Source of the DNA: Prorocentrum cordatum
Taxonomy: Eukaryota > Sar > Dinophyceae > Prorocentrales > Prorocentraceae
NCBI GenBank assembly: GCA_963575745.1
Contig: CAUYUJ010016477.1
Span: 211,907 to 275,906, forward strand
DNA: 64,000 nucleotides
Reading direction: 5' to 3'
The notes beneath the pieces are model-generated. The model saw only the letters and a program-made list of their open reading frames with translations, made no database searches and had not been told where the DNA came from. The position numbers were made by a program, and so were the translations under genes. This document shows positions 52,397 through 63,602 of the stretch, piece after piece; position 1 is the first letter of the stretch; every line of letters begins with the position of its first letter.

Positions 52397-52908
52397 GCGA
52401 AGGAACCAAGAGGGCCCCAGAATTGCCAGACGAGGAGCAGGTGGCGCACACAACGCGCGAGAAGCCACGCGGGCAAGCGAGCGCGCGAGGAGACCAGCCG
52501 AGAGAACGCGCGAGGGCGGAGCCAGAGCGCGGGCCAGCCCACGCCAGAGGGAAGTCCTGACCTCGATCGAGCCAGCAAAACAGACGAGGGGATCTTGTCG
52601 AAGAGGAAGATGGATGCACCTGCGCCTGGCGGAGGAGGGAGCGAGGAAGGAACCTGCACAGGGAGAAGAGAGCGGCGACCGGCGCGCGCGCGCGGCGGCG
52701 AACGCCCCGACCGCCGGCACCCACGACGCGACGCCCACGACGCACCGAAGGACAGCCGCGACACGACCAGCCAGACGCCCCCGACAGGAAGCAAAGCAGC
52801 CAGGAGGGCAGCCACGACAGACGGCCACGACACGGCGACCAACAAGCCACGACAAGCAGCCAGGACACGACACGACAAGCAGCCACGACACGACGGGCAG
52901 CCACGACC

Positions 52909-53417
52909 GCGAAAGCGCGCGCGCCGTCCGCCACGGCGGGACGCAAGCGCACATGCCTGCGAGATGCAAGCACCAATGCCTGCACATCGCACGACCCCGA
53001 GGCGCGCCGCGAACCGCCCCGACGCGATCCCCGCGGCGCGCCTGCACGGGGCGTTCGACGCAAAGCGAGCAGAAGAGCAGACTAGCCACGCGCGTGACGA
53101 CGCACCCCCCTCGCGCGCGGGCCCTTCGCGCGGGGCCGCGCGCCGCGAGGCGCGCGCCGTCGCTCCCCCCCCCCCCTCGCGCGCGCAGGCCCTTCGCGTG
53201 GGGCCGCGCGCCGCGAGGCACATGCTGACGCCCCCCCGCCTCGCGCGCGCGGGCCCTTCTCGTGGGGCCGCGCGCCGCGCGGCGCAGGAAAGCGGGAGGC
53301 GGCCCGCGCGCCCAGCTTGCCCGCCCGCGCGCGGGCCAGGCGCGGGCGCGAAATTTGTGCCCGCGCACAACGCAGCACAAGCGAGCGCGCGCGCTTTCGA
53401 TGGCGTTGGGCGCCCAC
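52909..53417 (-). repeat. Element 2 terminal repeat A1
   Basis: 509 bp starting GCGAAAGCGCGCGCGCCGTC, nearly identical to 44821-45331. The main differences are a shorter C run at about 53166 and a few substitutions. Extremely GC-rich with GGCCCTTCGCG and CGCGCGCGC words. Confidence 0.95.
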
Positions 53418-53559
53418 TTCAACATTTGGGAACCTGCAGCAATGCACAGCCGTGCCTAGATAGTATCCTGGACGTTTGGGTCACTGATCTCGAAGAGGCC
53501 GTGGTGGTACGCCAGATGTGGCGTCCAGGAACGTCTTAAGGCATTGCCGCTCTGAGCAT

Positions 53560-53900
53560 GGATTGCCCGATTGGCCTTACGACGAACACCGACCCTGAGT
53601 CGGATGTTCGTTGACGGGGGGGCGGCAAGCGGGGAGCCTCTTGGGGGCCTCCCAAGCGCCACTCGGGGCATCCTGGGAGCCTCTTGGGGCGGAAGGCTCG
53701 GATTTTCGGTTCGTGTTCCCTCTCTTGGGCCAGTTTTAGGGCCGTCTTGGGGCTCTATTGGGCCGCCTGTTGGGCCATCTTGGGGCGCTCTTAGGCTGTC
53801 TTGGAGCCCTCTTGGCGAGAAGAAGCGTGCAAACTTCGTCCACCTCGTGGGCCCGCGGTGGCCATTCGGGCGCCATTCACGGCCCCCTCGGGGCCACTTT
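53560..53900. repeat. AAGATGGCC-type repeat, inverted orientation
   Basis: CTTGGGGGCCTCCC, TCTTGGGGC and GCCGTCTTGGGGC words are the reverse complement of the common repeat. Confidence 0.55.
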
Positions 53901-53997
53901 CCTGCCGTCCTCGATCACCCCCCCCCGTGCACTGCCCCCCCCCCGTTGCCGTCCGCCCAACTCAGAGCGGCGAAGTTTCCCAGAGTTCCTAGCACAG

Positions 53998-54001
53998 ACT
54001 G

Positions 54002-54052
<51 letters not shown>

Positions 54053-54240
54053 ATCATCAGCGTCAGCGTCGTCGTCGCCGTCGCCGCCGTCTTCGTTGCC
54101 GTCGCCGTTGCCGTCGTCGTCGTCGCCGTCGTCGTCGTCTCTGTCTCTGTCTTTATCTTTGTCTATGTCTTTGTCTTCTTTGTCGCCGCCGCTGCCGCCG
54201 CCGTTGTTGCCGGCGCCGCCGCCGCCGCCGCTGACACGTC
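53998..54240. repeat. (CGT)n/(GTC)n/(CCG)n microsatellite
   Basis: Pure (CGT)n runs at about 54002-54050 are followed by mixed CGT, CCG and TCT triplets. Confidence 0.93.
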
Positions 54241-56240
54241 CCTCGATCGGGCTGATCCAGCGCCTGCTGCCGCTCCCGAAACCCCTCGGCCGACGAACAC
54301 GACCTCGATCCGTCCAGAGCGCAGAACTCCGCGAATCGAAAGTGTCCCAGATCGCCCCCCCCGTCCCCCTCCAGAAAGGACCCTTCGGAAGCTGGGCGAA
54401 GGCTGGCAAATCCGTGGCTGCTAAAACGGCCTTCCCAAGGAAAAAACACATTCCCAGAATAAGCCTCAGCGCGCTAAGTAGCAAACGGGCTGCTTCCCGG
54501 AAGACAGGAACAAATTTCCCAGAGCTCCGTTTTAGCAGCCACGGATTTGCCAGCCTTCGCCAGGCTTCTGAACCTTTAACCCTTTGGGAGGGGACCTAAG
54601 TTAGGATGACCAGAAATTTAGGGATAGGGGCTCTTTTCTGCAGGTGTATCGGACCAAACCACCCAGAATTAGTATCCCTAGTGCAGGGGCGGGGCCCTCA
54701 GTGAGGCCACGTCTTCATTGTGTTATCAGGGTTCGAGTTTTTTGTTGGTCTCGATGATCCTGGCTCCCCATCGCTCGGACGCCCATTCCCAGTGCATTTT
54801 TGGATTTCGTGTGTTTACCTTTTTCCCCCCAGGATGGTCTCAAGAGGCTTCTCGAGGGTCCTCGCCGAGGGAAGAGACGCACACACGTCCAAGCGACGCC
54901 AAGCTGGTCGACAATCGATGGACCAGCGAGCCACGACCGCGCAGAGCCAGACTGTCATTCCGCGGCCCGGTCGCCCCTCGCCCGCGCTGCTGCCACGCCC
55001 ACCCCGCGGAAACGTCGGGAGGGGCAGCGGCGTGCTGCCAGGATCAAGGTTCGTGACGATCCCCGCTGCTTCCCAGAGTGCCCAAACCTTCCATCGAGGC
55101 CCCCAGCATGTCACGTAAACTAGAAATAAAGCTTCGAAACGTAATGTCTTCGGTATTGCGACATGAACAAGCGGCCAGCCTCATTGGTTGAACCATGCTG
55201 TTACCCTTGCCACGCTCATAACTCACAGACCACGTTCACACTCTTGACGGCCAAGCCTTGTGCCTAACACTAGAAGCCCAGTATGTAAGCGCGTCATGTC
55301 CTGGTGGACGAAGACATTCGCATTGTGAATCTTGTATTGGTTCAGCACTGAGCGCACTGTCTCCTTCGGGCTAAGCCAAAGAAAATCCGCTATCACAGTC
55401 ATCCTTCAGAGAATTCACCTCGCCTGTCGAGGATCAGGATGTGTGCAACCTCTCTGTAGGAACTACATTCCCACACGAAGCGAATTACGAACGGCTGCTA
55501 GCAAATGAAAGCGCAGTCTCCTGGAAGCACATGTGCTCTTTCGGACGCGCAGAGGCGGCACAACCACCACACAGAACACTGAACGAAACCATTCGCTAGT
55601 CATCAACGCCATGACCCCTGAGCTTGCAATGTCAAATGGCAGTGCGCAACAACACACGCTGGCTGCATGCACACCTGGTAACGCAAACCCAATTGCAACC
55701 TCCTACCTAGCGCTCGCACGTTTTCTGAACTTTCGGTCTATGGGCACACGCAGCCAACCATACATAGCGGTCCATGCGTAGAGGCAACACATACGAAGTA
55801 TACTGAAGCGCACGAACGTATATTTCGCAAAGAAGCTAGTGTACGAAGGCCTTCTTCAGACTGCATCTTCGCACCACTGCTAAACGTGCCACATCCGTTA
55901 AGGACATGCCCGTCTACTTTCTGGAGCAAGCGCTGGTGAGCGCGTCGTGCCACAACCCAGCCACAACAACAACAAGCCCCATTGCGGGGCCATCAGGCTG
56001 CGCGGCTTAGTCCACTGCTCCTTGGAGGAGGAGGAGTCGGAGGGGGAGGAGGAAGAGAATGATGATGATGATGAGGAGGAGGAGAAGGAGGAGGAAGAAG
56101 AGGCCAGGTCAGATTTTTTCAGTCCCCAAGGTTACAATGCTACTTTCTGCTTCCATTTGAAGATTGTTATTGCCCGCGCGAGGGGAGGCGGACCGACAAC
56201 CAGCCCGGCCACCGTCCCCCCCCCCTTAGTTCCCAGAGTT
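54241..56240. other. Unrecognised stretch
   Basis: A CCACGGATTTGCCAGCCTTC word (54540-54559) is inverted relative to GAAGGCTGGCAAATCCGTGG at 54400-54419, and AAAACGG/CCGTTTT adjoin, giving arms of ~25 bp about 120 bp apart. A short GGA/GAT-rich tract lies at 56022-56100. No gene was recognised. Confidence 0.45.
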
Positions 56241-56244
56241 CCCT

Positions 56245-56560
56245 GAGGGCCCAAAAGGACAGAAGCCTTCGCGCTTCACGCACGACTCGCGCCCCTGAGG
56301 CCAGAATCCTGCACGACTTGTACCAGGGTCGCGCTCCTGAGGATCGAATCTTTTCCAAATGACGCCAAGTTCGCGCTCCCAAGGCCAGAATCCTTCGTAC
56401 ACTACGCCAGCTTCGCGCTCCAGAGGCCAGAATCCTTTGACAATTACGCCGGATTCGCGCTCAAGCGGCCATCATCCCTCGTACATGACGCGCGACTCGC
56501 GCTCCCGAGGCCAGAATCCCGAAACAAATTCGCCAGGTTCGCGCGGGGAACGCAGCACCA
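56245..56560. repeat. 42-bp tandem repeat
   Basis: Units contain TTCGCGCTCCNGAGGCCAGA and ATCC. The TCGCGC word recurs at about 56287, 56329, 56371, 56413, 56454, 56497 and 56539, a 42-bp spacing. Confidence 0.88.
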
Positions 56561-57230
56561 AGAAACAACAGCGTGTTCCCTAAGAGCCCCACCATCTCAC
56601 TCTGTTTTGTCGATTCCTATCCGCCCCCGCATGATGCTCCCAAATGGCTTCAAGACAACGCCCAGGCACCCCGACGCGGCTCTGATATCTGCCGTTCTGA
56701 TCGAGCAGTGGCCGGCGGCAGAGGGCAAGAACCCTTCCGGATCATACGACGGCATGTGCACCGAGCGAGTTTGGACAGCAATTCGCGTCCTCATCCAAGC
56801 CTTGGGTGAGCGGGACGGTGGTGGTGAATTTCACCCCGCCGCCTCGGCAACTGAAGGGTCCAGAGCGGGAGACAGACGACGCACATCCGCCTCCCTTCGC
56901 GGTCCTGAGGGCCGCCATCCGCTCGCCTTTTGCCACACTCTCCTCTGCCTTCTCCCGATATCCCCCCTGCTTTCAGAATCACGCAGAGGACACAACGAAA
57001 CCACATCGAGTGGATGCACGCTCCGAGAACGTATCTGGGTCGAGGTGGCGCTTCGAGTGACCCCGCCTGGCTCTGCGCAGCCTTCGCAAAATCCCGCGCA
57101 ACCCTCGAGGCAACGCCTTGCTGCACAAACAGTGAAAGTGATTTCACTTCAAGGTGTAGTTCCTCAATCTTATCCGCGCGGTCTTGCGTGGGCCCACCAG
57201 CTCGAAGATCCAACTGTCCACGAGAGCACG
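56561..57230. other. Unrecognised stretch
   Basis: Non-repetitive. A 209-codon plus frame (56607-57236) and a 140-codon minus frame oppose each other. Neither shows a recognised domain, so no gene is called. Confidence 0.35.
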
Positions 57231-59957
57231 TCTTAACGGTGAATTAAGTCGGCAGCGTGGTGTCGATAGCGTAGTGTCAACAGCGTAGTGTCAACAGCGC
57301 AGTGTCGACAGCGTAGCGTCAACAGTGTAGTGTAAACAGCGTAGTGTCAACAGCGCAGTGTCAATAGCGTAGTGTCAACCAACAGCGTAGCAACAGCGTA
57401 GTGTCAACAACGTAGTGCCAACAGCGTAATGTCAACCAACGGCGTAGCAACATCGTAGTGCCAACAGTGTAGTGTCAACAGCGTAGTGTCAACAAACGGC
57501 GTAGCGACGGCATGGTAACAACAGTGTAGTGTCAACAGCGTAGTGTCAACCAACGGCGTAGCAAGAGCGTAGTGTCAATATCGTAGTGTCAACAGCGTAG
57601 TGTCAACCAACGGCGTAGCGACAACATAATGTCAACAGTGTAGTGTCAACAGCGTAGTGTCAACAGCGTACTGTCAACCTGCATCGTACTGTCGACAGCG
57701 TATGGTCAGCGGCGCGAACCAACGGCATGGCGTGAAATCTGAGCGTACCGTCTTCAAACACCGTAATATCAACACCGTAATGTTCAACAGCGTAGTGTCA
57801 ACAGCGTAGTGTCAACAGCATAGAGCCAGCAACATGAACCAACCGCGTAGCAAACAAACACCGTTGTAGCGTCGACCAACAGCGTAATATCAGCAGCGTA
57901 GCGCCAACGGCGTCATGTCAACAGTGTAGCGCCGTCGCGTCAACAGCGTCGTGTCAACAGCGCGGTGTGGCGTAGCAACAGCGCAGTGTCAACAGCGTAG
58001 TGTCAACAGCGTAGTGCCAACAGCGTAGTGTTGACAGCGTAATGTCAGCAAGTTAGTGTCAACAACGTGGCGTCACCAGCGTAGTGTCAACAGCGTCGTA
58101 TCTACAGCGTAGTATCAACAGCGTAGTGTCAAAAACGTACTGTCAACAGCATCGTGCCAACAGCGTAGTATCAACAGCATGAACCAACAGCGTAACAGGA
58201 AATACGGGAGTAGCGTCGACCAGCAGCGTAGTGTCAACAGCGTAGTGTCAACAGCGTATGGTGAACAACGTACTTTAACCAGCGTCGTTTCACCAACGAC
58301 GTGTCAAGTCAACAACGTACTGCCGACAGCGTAGTACCAACCAACAGCGTACTGTCGACCACGTAGTACCAACTGCGAACCAACGACATAACGAGAAATC
58401 GACGCGCACCGTCGAACAACAGCGTAGCGTCAACAACGCAATGTCGACAGCGGAGTGTCATCAGCGTCGTGTCAACAACGTAGTGTCAACATGCGCTCGC
58501 AGTACCAACGGCGCTGGTCCACATCGGTTGGCCTCTCGAAGGGGAGGGCCAGGCGGGAAAGTGAGGACAACGGCGATACGAGGGACTCGGATGGAAAGGA
58601 CGGGCGGACAGTCGGAGGGTCAAACGTAGCAGCGTGCGGGCAGCGTACAACGTCTCCTCTTGCTGCCGACACCGTAGTGTCAACAGCGCTGTCAAATCTA
58701 GGAGCGTGCAAGAAGCGTGCAGCGTCTACTGTTAATGTCAACAGCGTGATGTCAACAACGCAGCGCAGTGTCCGAGGTACGAACGGGTACAACTAGCGTC
58801 CAGCGTCTGCTCTTAATGCCAACAACGCCTTTCAACGTCATCAAGATAGTGTCAACAGCGCAGTGCCAAATATTCAGGGGCGCAGGTTCTCTCCTCTCAA
58901 TGCCAGGTGCCAGCTACGTACTACCAACAACGCACTGTCCACAGCGCAGTGTCAGATATTCAGGAGCGCAGAGCGTGCCCTTTTAATGCTAACTGCCAAC
59001 AACGTAGTGCGAACAACGTCGTGTCAACAGCGCAGTGATACATATTAGAAGCGGGCAGTCTCTCCTCTTAATGCCAGCAACGTAGTGCCAACAACGGCGT
59101 GCCAACATCGCAGTGTCACACACTAGAAGCGTACAGTCTCTCCTCTTAGTGCCAACAACCTAGCGCCAACAACGTGGTGTCAACAGCGTAATATCACATG
59201 TTAGAAGCGTGCAGTCTTTCCTCTTGATGCCAACAACGTAGTGCCAACAACGTCGTGTCAACAGCGCAGTGATCCATATTAGAAGCGGGCAGTCTCTCCT
59301 CTTAATGCCAGCAGCGTAGTGCCAACAACGTCGTGTCAACATCGCAGTGTCACACACTAGAAGCGTACAGTCTCACCTCTTAATACCAACAACGTAATGC
59401 CAACAAAGTAATGTCAACAGCGCAGTCTCACAGACTAGAAGCACACAGTCTCCCCTCTGAACACCAACAATGTAGTAGTGCCATCAACGCAGTGCCAACA
59501 GCGCCCTGTCACATATTCGAAGCGTAGTCTTTCCTCTTAATGCCAACACGTAGTGCCAACAACGTAGTGTCAACAGCGCAGTGTCACACACTAGAAGCGT
59601 ACAGTCTCTCCTCTTAATACCAACAACCTAGCGCCAACAACGTGGTGTCAACAGCGCAATATCACATGTTAGAAGCGTGCAGTCTTTCCTCTTGATGCCA
59701 ACGACGTAGTGCCAACAACGTCGTGTCAACAGCGCAGCGTCACATATTAGAAGCGTACAGTCTCCCCTCTTAATGCCAGCAACGTGCGGCCAACAACGTA
59801 GTGTCAACAGCATAATGCCACACACTAGAAGCGTACAATCTCTCCTCTTAGTGCCAACAACGTAGTGTCAACACCGTAATGTTGATTCACCCGGCGTTAC
59901 GTAGTGTCAACGGCGTGATGTGAATTCACTGTTGAAACTTCTAATTCACTGTTAAGA
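57231..59957. repeat. 14-bp satellite array bounded by 16-bp inverted repeats
   Basis: The array is built of AGCGTAGTGTCAAC and variants (AACAACGTAGTGCC, AGCGCAGTGTC), the same unit as at 17.94-18.78 kb. The left edge is TCTTAACGGTGAATTA (57231-57246). The right edge read on the minus strand is TCTTAACAGTGAATTA (59957-59942), giving 15 of 16 matches in inverted orientation. No target duplication is evident. Unlike the first array it keeps one orientation throughout. Confidence 0.88.
59040..59880. repeat. 78-bp higher-order repeat inside the satellite
   Basis: AGAAGCGTACAGTCTCTCCT and CTTAATGCCAACAACG recur with AGAAGC at 59047, 59125, 59203, 59281, 59359, 59437, 59593, 59671, 59749 and 59827, all multiples of 78 bp. 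The unit is about 25 bp of non-satellite sequence joined to about four 14-bp satellite words. Confidence 0.92.
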
Positions 59958-61824
59958 GGTACCTTGACTGTCCGCTGCTCCTTTGCGCGGGTCTGGGAAC
60001 TATGGTAATGCATACTCGCGATCGCTGATGCCGCGGTTTGCTGTACGCAGATTTTGTTGTGGAGGGTTCCAGAGACTCTTCACCTCCCAACATGACATCT
60101 CTTAGATTATGATGTTTGCTTCCGCCAACTTCCGCAAGCTTTTTGCCGGCCAAGCCGCCCCCGTTTTACCCCCGCCGGCTTCCGGCGGCCTTCCGCCGAG
60201 GAAGAGATGCCAACTCCGTTGATCCTCGAAGGCGAGGCCCTTTCTGGTACGCCTCATGCGTACGAATATTTATGCGCGTGAGCGCACACTGAATGATGAC
60301 ATGTACGGTGTACGTGAGCATACATATCTATATATATGTGTATCTATATATAGATATAGATATGACTGTGGGGCCGCATTTCAAACTGGGCATTTTGCGG
60401 GGGCACACGTGTATACTCTTAAGATGTAGCCATAAATAGTCAGCGCAAAAAGTGTCAGCGTTAGTACATCCACGCATGTGTTACCTGAGTCTGGAGCTAC
60501 CCCCATGGATCTGGATGCGACTCATCCGACTGCTGGACCGTCCAGACATCCGTACTCAACTCGTCAACAGCCATTGGAACTTTCAAGATACGGCGGGCAA
60601 ATGGATCATCATACCGTTGGAGAAGAAACTACTGTGCGGCTTCTACCTTTCCCATTGAGGCTAGACTTGTCAAGTGCTGTGACACCGCAAAGAAGCAATG
60701 GCATAGCATTTCTGCTTCCGTCGAGGCTGTCCTCTGCCTTCTTTCAACACTGTGTCTTCCCGTTGTATGATGGACAAGCGTAGCCGTGGGAAAAGCGAAC
60801 TTTCTGAGACATGACAAAGGGGGCGTCATCAGAGCAGTGTGCGCAAGCCTTTGGTCACGTAGTAGGAGATGTCTGGGGGCTTCTTGTTAATGCGGATGCC
60901 GATCATCTCCAACTCTTTCGTCAACATCGCCTGTGATGATGCGAGCTGTCTGCTGCTGCAGGCATGAAGCCCAAGTGTCGTGGCTCGACGTAACCGCCTC
61001 AATCATCAAGACAAAGTGTTGTGGGGCTATTGCCTCCTATTCGAGAGGGGGATGGGGAAGGATGGGCGACATGGGATGGCGTTGGAAGGGGGTGGGGAGG
61101 GGATGAGGCAAGCTAGCTGCAATCGCGCCATATTTGACATCTTTCTCCTCTCACCCATCCCTTCCCATTGCGCTGCTTTCTTTCCTATCCACCAGCTGGG
61201 ATATCCTAGATGGCGCTTATGCTGGCAATTTGTCCACAGTGTGATGCGCAATCGGAAATCGTTGCTTTGTATATTGGACGAGGATGAGATGGATGATGAG
61301 CATGAGGATCGGAATTCGGAAATGCAGCAGCAACAGGACTAGTAGGAGGAGCAGGAGGACCGGACGAGGAGGTACGAGCCGAATCCACAAATGTGGTCCG
61401 CGCTGAGGAGAGACCGCAATCTCGAGCGACGGGAAAGGCGATCCTGAATCGCGGCCAGCGCTGCAACGAGATTACCATTTTGAAGGACTGGAGCACTTTC
61501 CATGTTGAAGAACATACCCATGAACAACAACAATGTTTGAATTCTGGTGTGTTGACAAAAACAAAATGCATGAGGGGGAAGGCGCCCTCGCGTAACACAG
61601 TTCAAGGGGCGAAAGGGAAGTAGTACTCATGCTGTGTAAATCTGGAGGGAGGCGTGGGTAGGGTGGAAAGGGCTGCCTCCCCTCTTCCTTTCCGTCCTGC
61701 TCCTCTTCCCCCTCCTGCTCAACCTGCCCCATCATCCCCACACTGCCGCAAATTATTATTATTCCTCCTCCTCCTCCTCCTCCACCTCCTCCTCTCTAGG
61801 GAGGGGATGGGCCTTCTCAAAACT
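59958..61824. other. Unrecognised stretch
   Basis: CCGGCTTCCGGCGG-type words lie near 60175, and ATATCTATATATA words at 60322-60362. A short (CCT)n run lies at 61763-61795. No gene was recognised. Confidence 0.4.
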
Positions 61825-61858
61825 CGCCGACCCCTTGGGGTTCCCGGCGTGTGAGATA
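61825..61858 (+). repeat. Element T start, partial copy 3
   Basis: CGCCGACCCCTTGGGGTTCC then CGGCGTGTGAGATAG matches the first ~35 bp of element T (3241 and 32271). The rest is not recognisable. Confidence 0.35.
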
Positions 61859-61949
61859 GCTGCCCATTCCCGAGGCCTCCTCTGGGAGCCTGGTCTGGCC
61901 GGTTTGGAAGGGGGGCGTCCTGCCGGCAGAGCCGAGGCGCTCCTCTCGC

Positions 61950-62570
61950 CCTCCAACGCTCCCATGCGGCCACGAGACGGGCCTAAATTGGCGCAAGACG
62001 GATCCGGATGGTCACCAAATTACCCACGCTTGCTTACAGACGGCCCCAGATGATCGCAAGACAGCCCAAGGGAGGCCTCCAACATGAGCCCCTCCAAAAC
62101 GAGCCCATCGGGCTCAACGAGGACCGCCAAGAGGGCCCCAAGAGGCAAACATTGCCCAACCCCTTAGGGGAACGCACATGTCTAGCGCTTTCGTTAAGTA
62201 GGTTCACGCAGTGCCCGCGACGGCCTAAGAGGTCTCCGACATCGCCACATGACGGCCCACGAGGCCCCCGAGACGACCCCCGAAGCGCCCAAGACGGCCC
62301 CAACATGGGCCCAAGAGGGGGAACGCGAGGGTGCCCTGAGGCCAATCGCCCCAGACACCGCCTAGAAGCTCCCAAGCACGCTAAGAGGTATCCAAGGGGT
62401 CTCCAAAAGGGCCCCAAGAGAGCCCAAGAGGCCCCCAAACAGGTTCCCAAGTAGGCCCCCGCGATGAGGCCCAAAACGGAGAAAGCCAAGGGCTCTTGGC
62501 AGCCGATCCCCCAAATATTAGCCTGGAGGCCCCAGTACATCCCCCAAACAACCCAGGAACCTTCTGGAAA
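61950..62570. repeat. AAGATGGCC-type repeat domain
   Basis: Words CCAAGACGGCCCC, CCCAAGAGGGCCCC and CCACGAGGCCCC recur. Open frames on both strands are compositional. Confidence 0.6.
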
Positions 62571-63475
62571 ACGAGCTGCACGCGAGTGGCTCTCGAATTG
62601 CCGAGCCTCCCAACACCTTCTGAAGAACTCGCCGAAACCTTCGGGTCCTCAGAGTGTGTCGTCGATACTCCCCCCCGAACCATTCGCCAGAACGCCCGAA
62701 GCGACAAATTCCTGGAATCTCCCAACCACCCCCCCTAGCGCAGACAAGCTCCCACGGCTTCCAACAAACACCTAGCAGCGCTGACGGTCGAATGGGGTCC
62801 CAAGGAGAAACCAGACGGGGCCCAACCGAGGGACATGGAAGCAACCATCGGAACCGAACCCGCTACGTCGTTTGCCGCTGGCCCCGCCGTCCTGGATGGC
62901 CGCGCTGTCGCGCGCGACGGCCCCGCTGGGAAGAGGCGCCTGCTGGTTGTCGTCCTTGGTGGGGTCCAAGACCTCGGTGCCGCTCCCGTGGCGATGGCTG
63001 CTTGTCAGAGGCCAGAGTACGGGAACCGGGGGAAGTGATGACGTGCAGAGAGGGATGAGTCTGAGGACGAAGAGTCGGAGGAGGGAGAGGGGAGGGAGCA
63101 GAGGAAGACAAACCGCCATGGACATAGATTTTTGGTGCTCCACGTGGGTCTGCGCTGGACCCCCCTGGCTGGCGCGCGGAGCGCGCCAGGGTCGGCGCTG
63201 CAAGCGCCGCTGGGGGGCCCAGCGCGGATCCAAGAAACCCGCGCGGCGCCAACCATTTATATTTATGACGCTTTCTTCTTCTTCTTCTTCGAGGGAGGGA
63301 GGAAGGGGTGAGGAAACAATGGAATGGGGGGAGGGATGACGGAGGAGGGGGGAATGGTGATGGATGGGGGGAGGAGATGATGGTGGCGGAGGACGGGCAG
63401 CAGCAGATTGGAGAAGCCCGCGGCGAGGGGGAGAAGCAGTGCAAGGAGGGATGGAGGATGGAGGCCGAAGGACGG
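62571..63475. other. Unrecognised stretch
   Basis: Mixed and G-rich sequence with a short (TTC)n run at about 63272-63290. No gene was recognised; long frames on both strands continue from the adjoining GGA array. Confidence 0.4.
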
Positions 63476-63524
63476 AAGGAGGAGGAGGAGGAGGAGGAGG
63501 AGGAGGAGGAGGAGGAGGAGGAGG

Positions 63525-63560
<36 letters not shown>

Positions 63561-63602
63561 AGGAGGAGGAGGAGGAGGAGGAGGAAGAGGAGGAGGAGTC
63601 TC
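63476..63602. repeat. (GGA)n/(GCAGGA)n microsatellite
   Basis: About 125 bp of GGA with a GAGCAG hexamer run in the middle (63528-63558). Confidence 0.95.

Larger units (their letters stand above)
44662..53417 (-). mobile_element. YR retrotransposon 2 (split direct repeats, RT-RNase H and YR)
   Basis: Read on the minus strand the order is A1 (53417-52909), a 245-bp tandem array, gag, RT-RNase H, YR, B1 (45477-45334), A2 (45331-44821), B2 (44805-44662). This is again the A1-ORFs-B1-A2-B2 plan of Ngaro/PAT elements. No methyltransferase or hydrolase is recognised, so it is closest in content to Ngaro. A1 and A2 are nearly identical (differing mainly in poly-C length), as are B1 and B2, pointing to recent activity. 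Yet RT and YR each carry a one-base frame change. YR elements do not make target site duplications and none is seen. Confidence 0.88.

Noticed and set aside
34591-53417. LTR retrotransposon or DDE integrase
   Set aside because: Repeats are in split A/B order rather than paired terminal repeats, no aspartic protease or DDE integrase was seen, and tyrosine recombinases are present in both elements.
50887-53425. Frames of 827, 842 and 610 codons on the minus strand
   Set aside because: Three overlapping frames are all open because the GC-rich A1 repeat and the 245-bp array rarely form stop codons. Only the last ~70 codons of one frame show real homology (to the YR N-terminus).
56607-57236. 209-codon plus-strand frame as a gene
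   Set aside because: No domain or compositional support, and an overlapping opposite-strand frame is of comparable quality.
57231-59957. Possible CRISPR array
   Set aside because: The 14-bp unit is fully tandem with no unique spacers, the 78-bp unit carries satellite sequence between its copies, and no cas gene is present. The genome looks eukaryotic.
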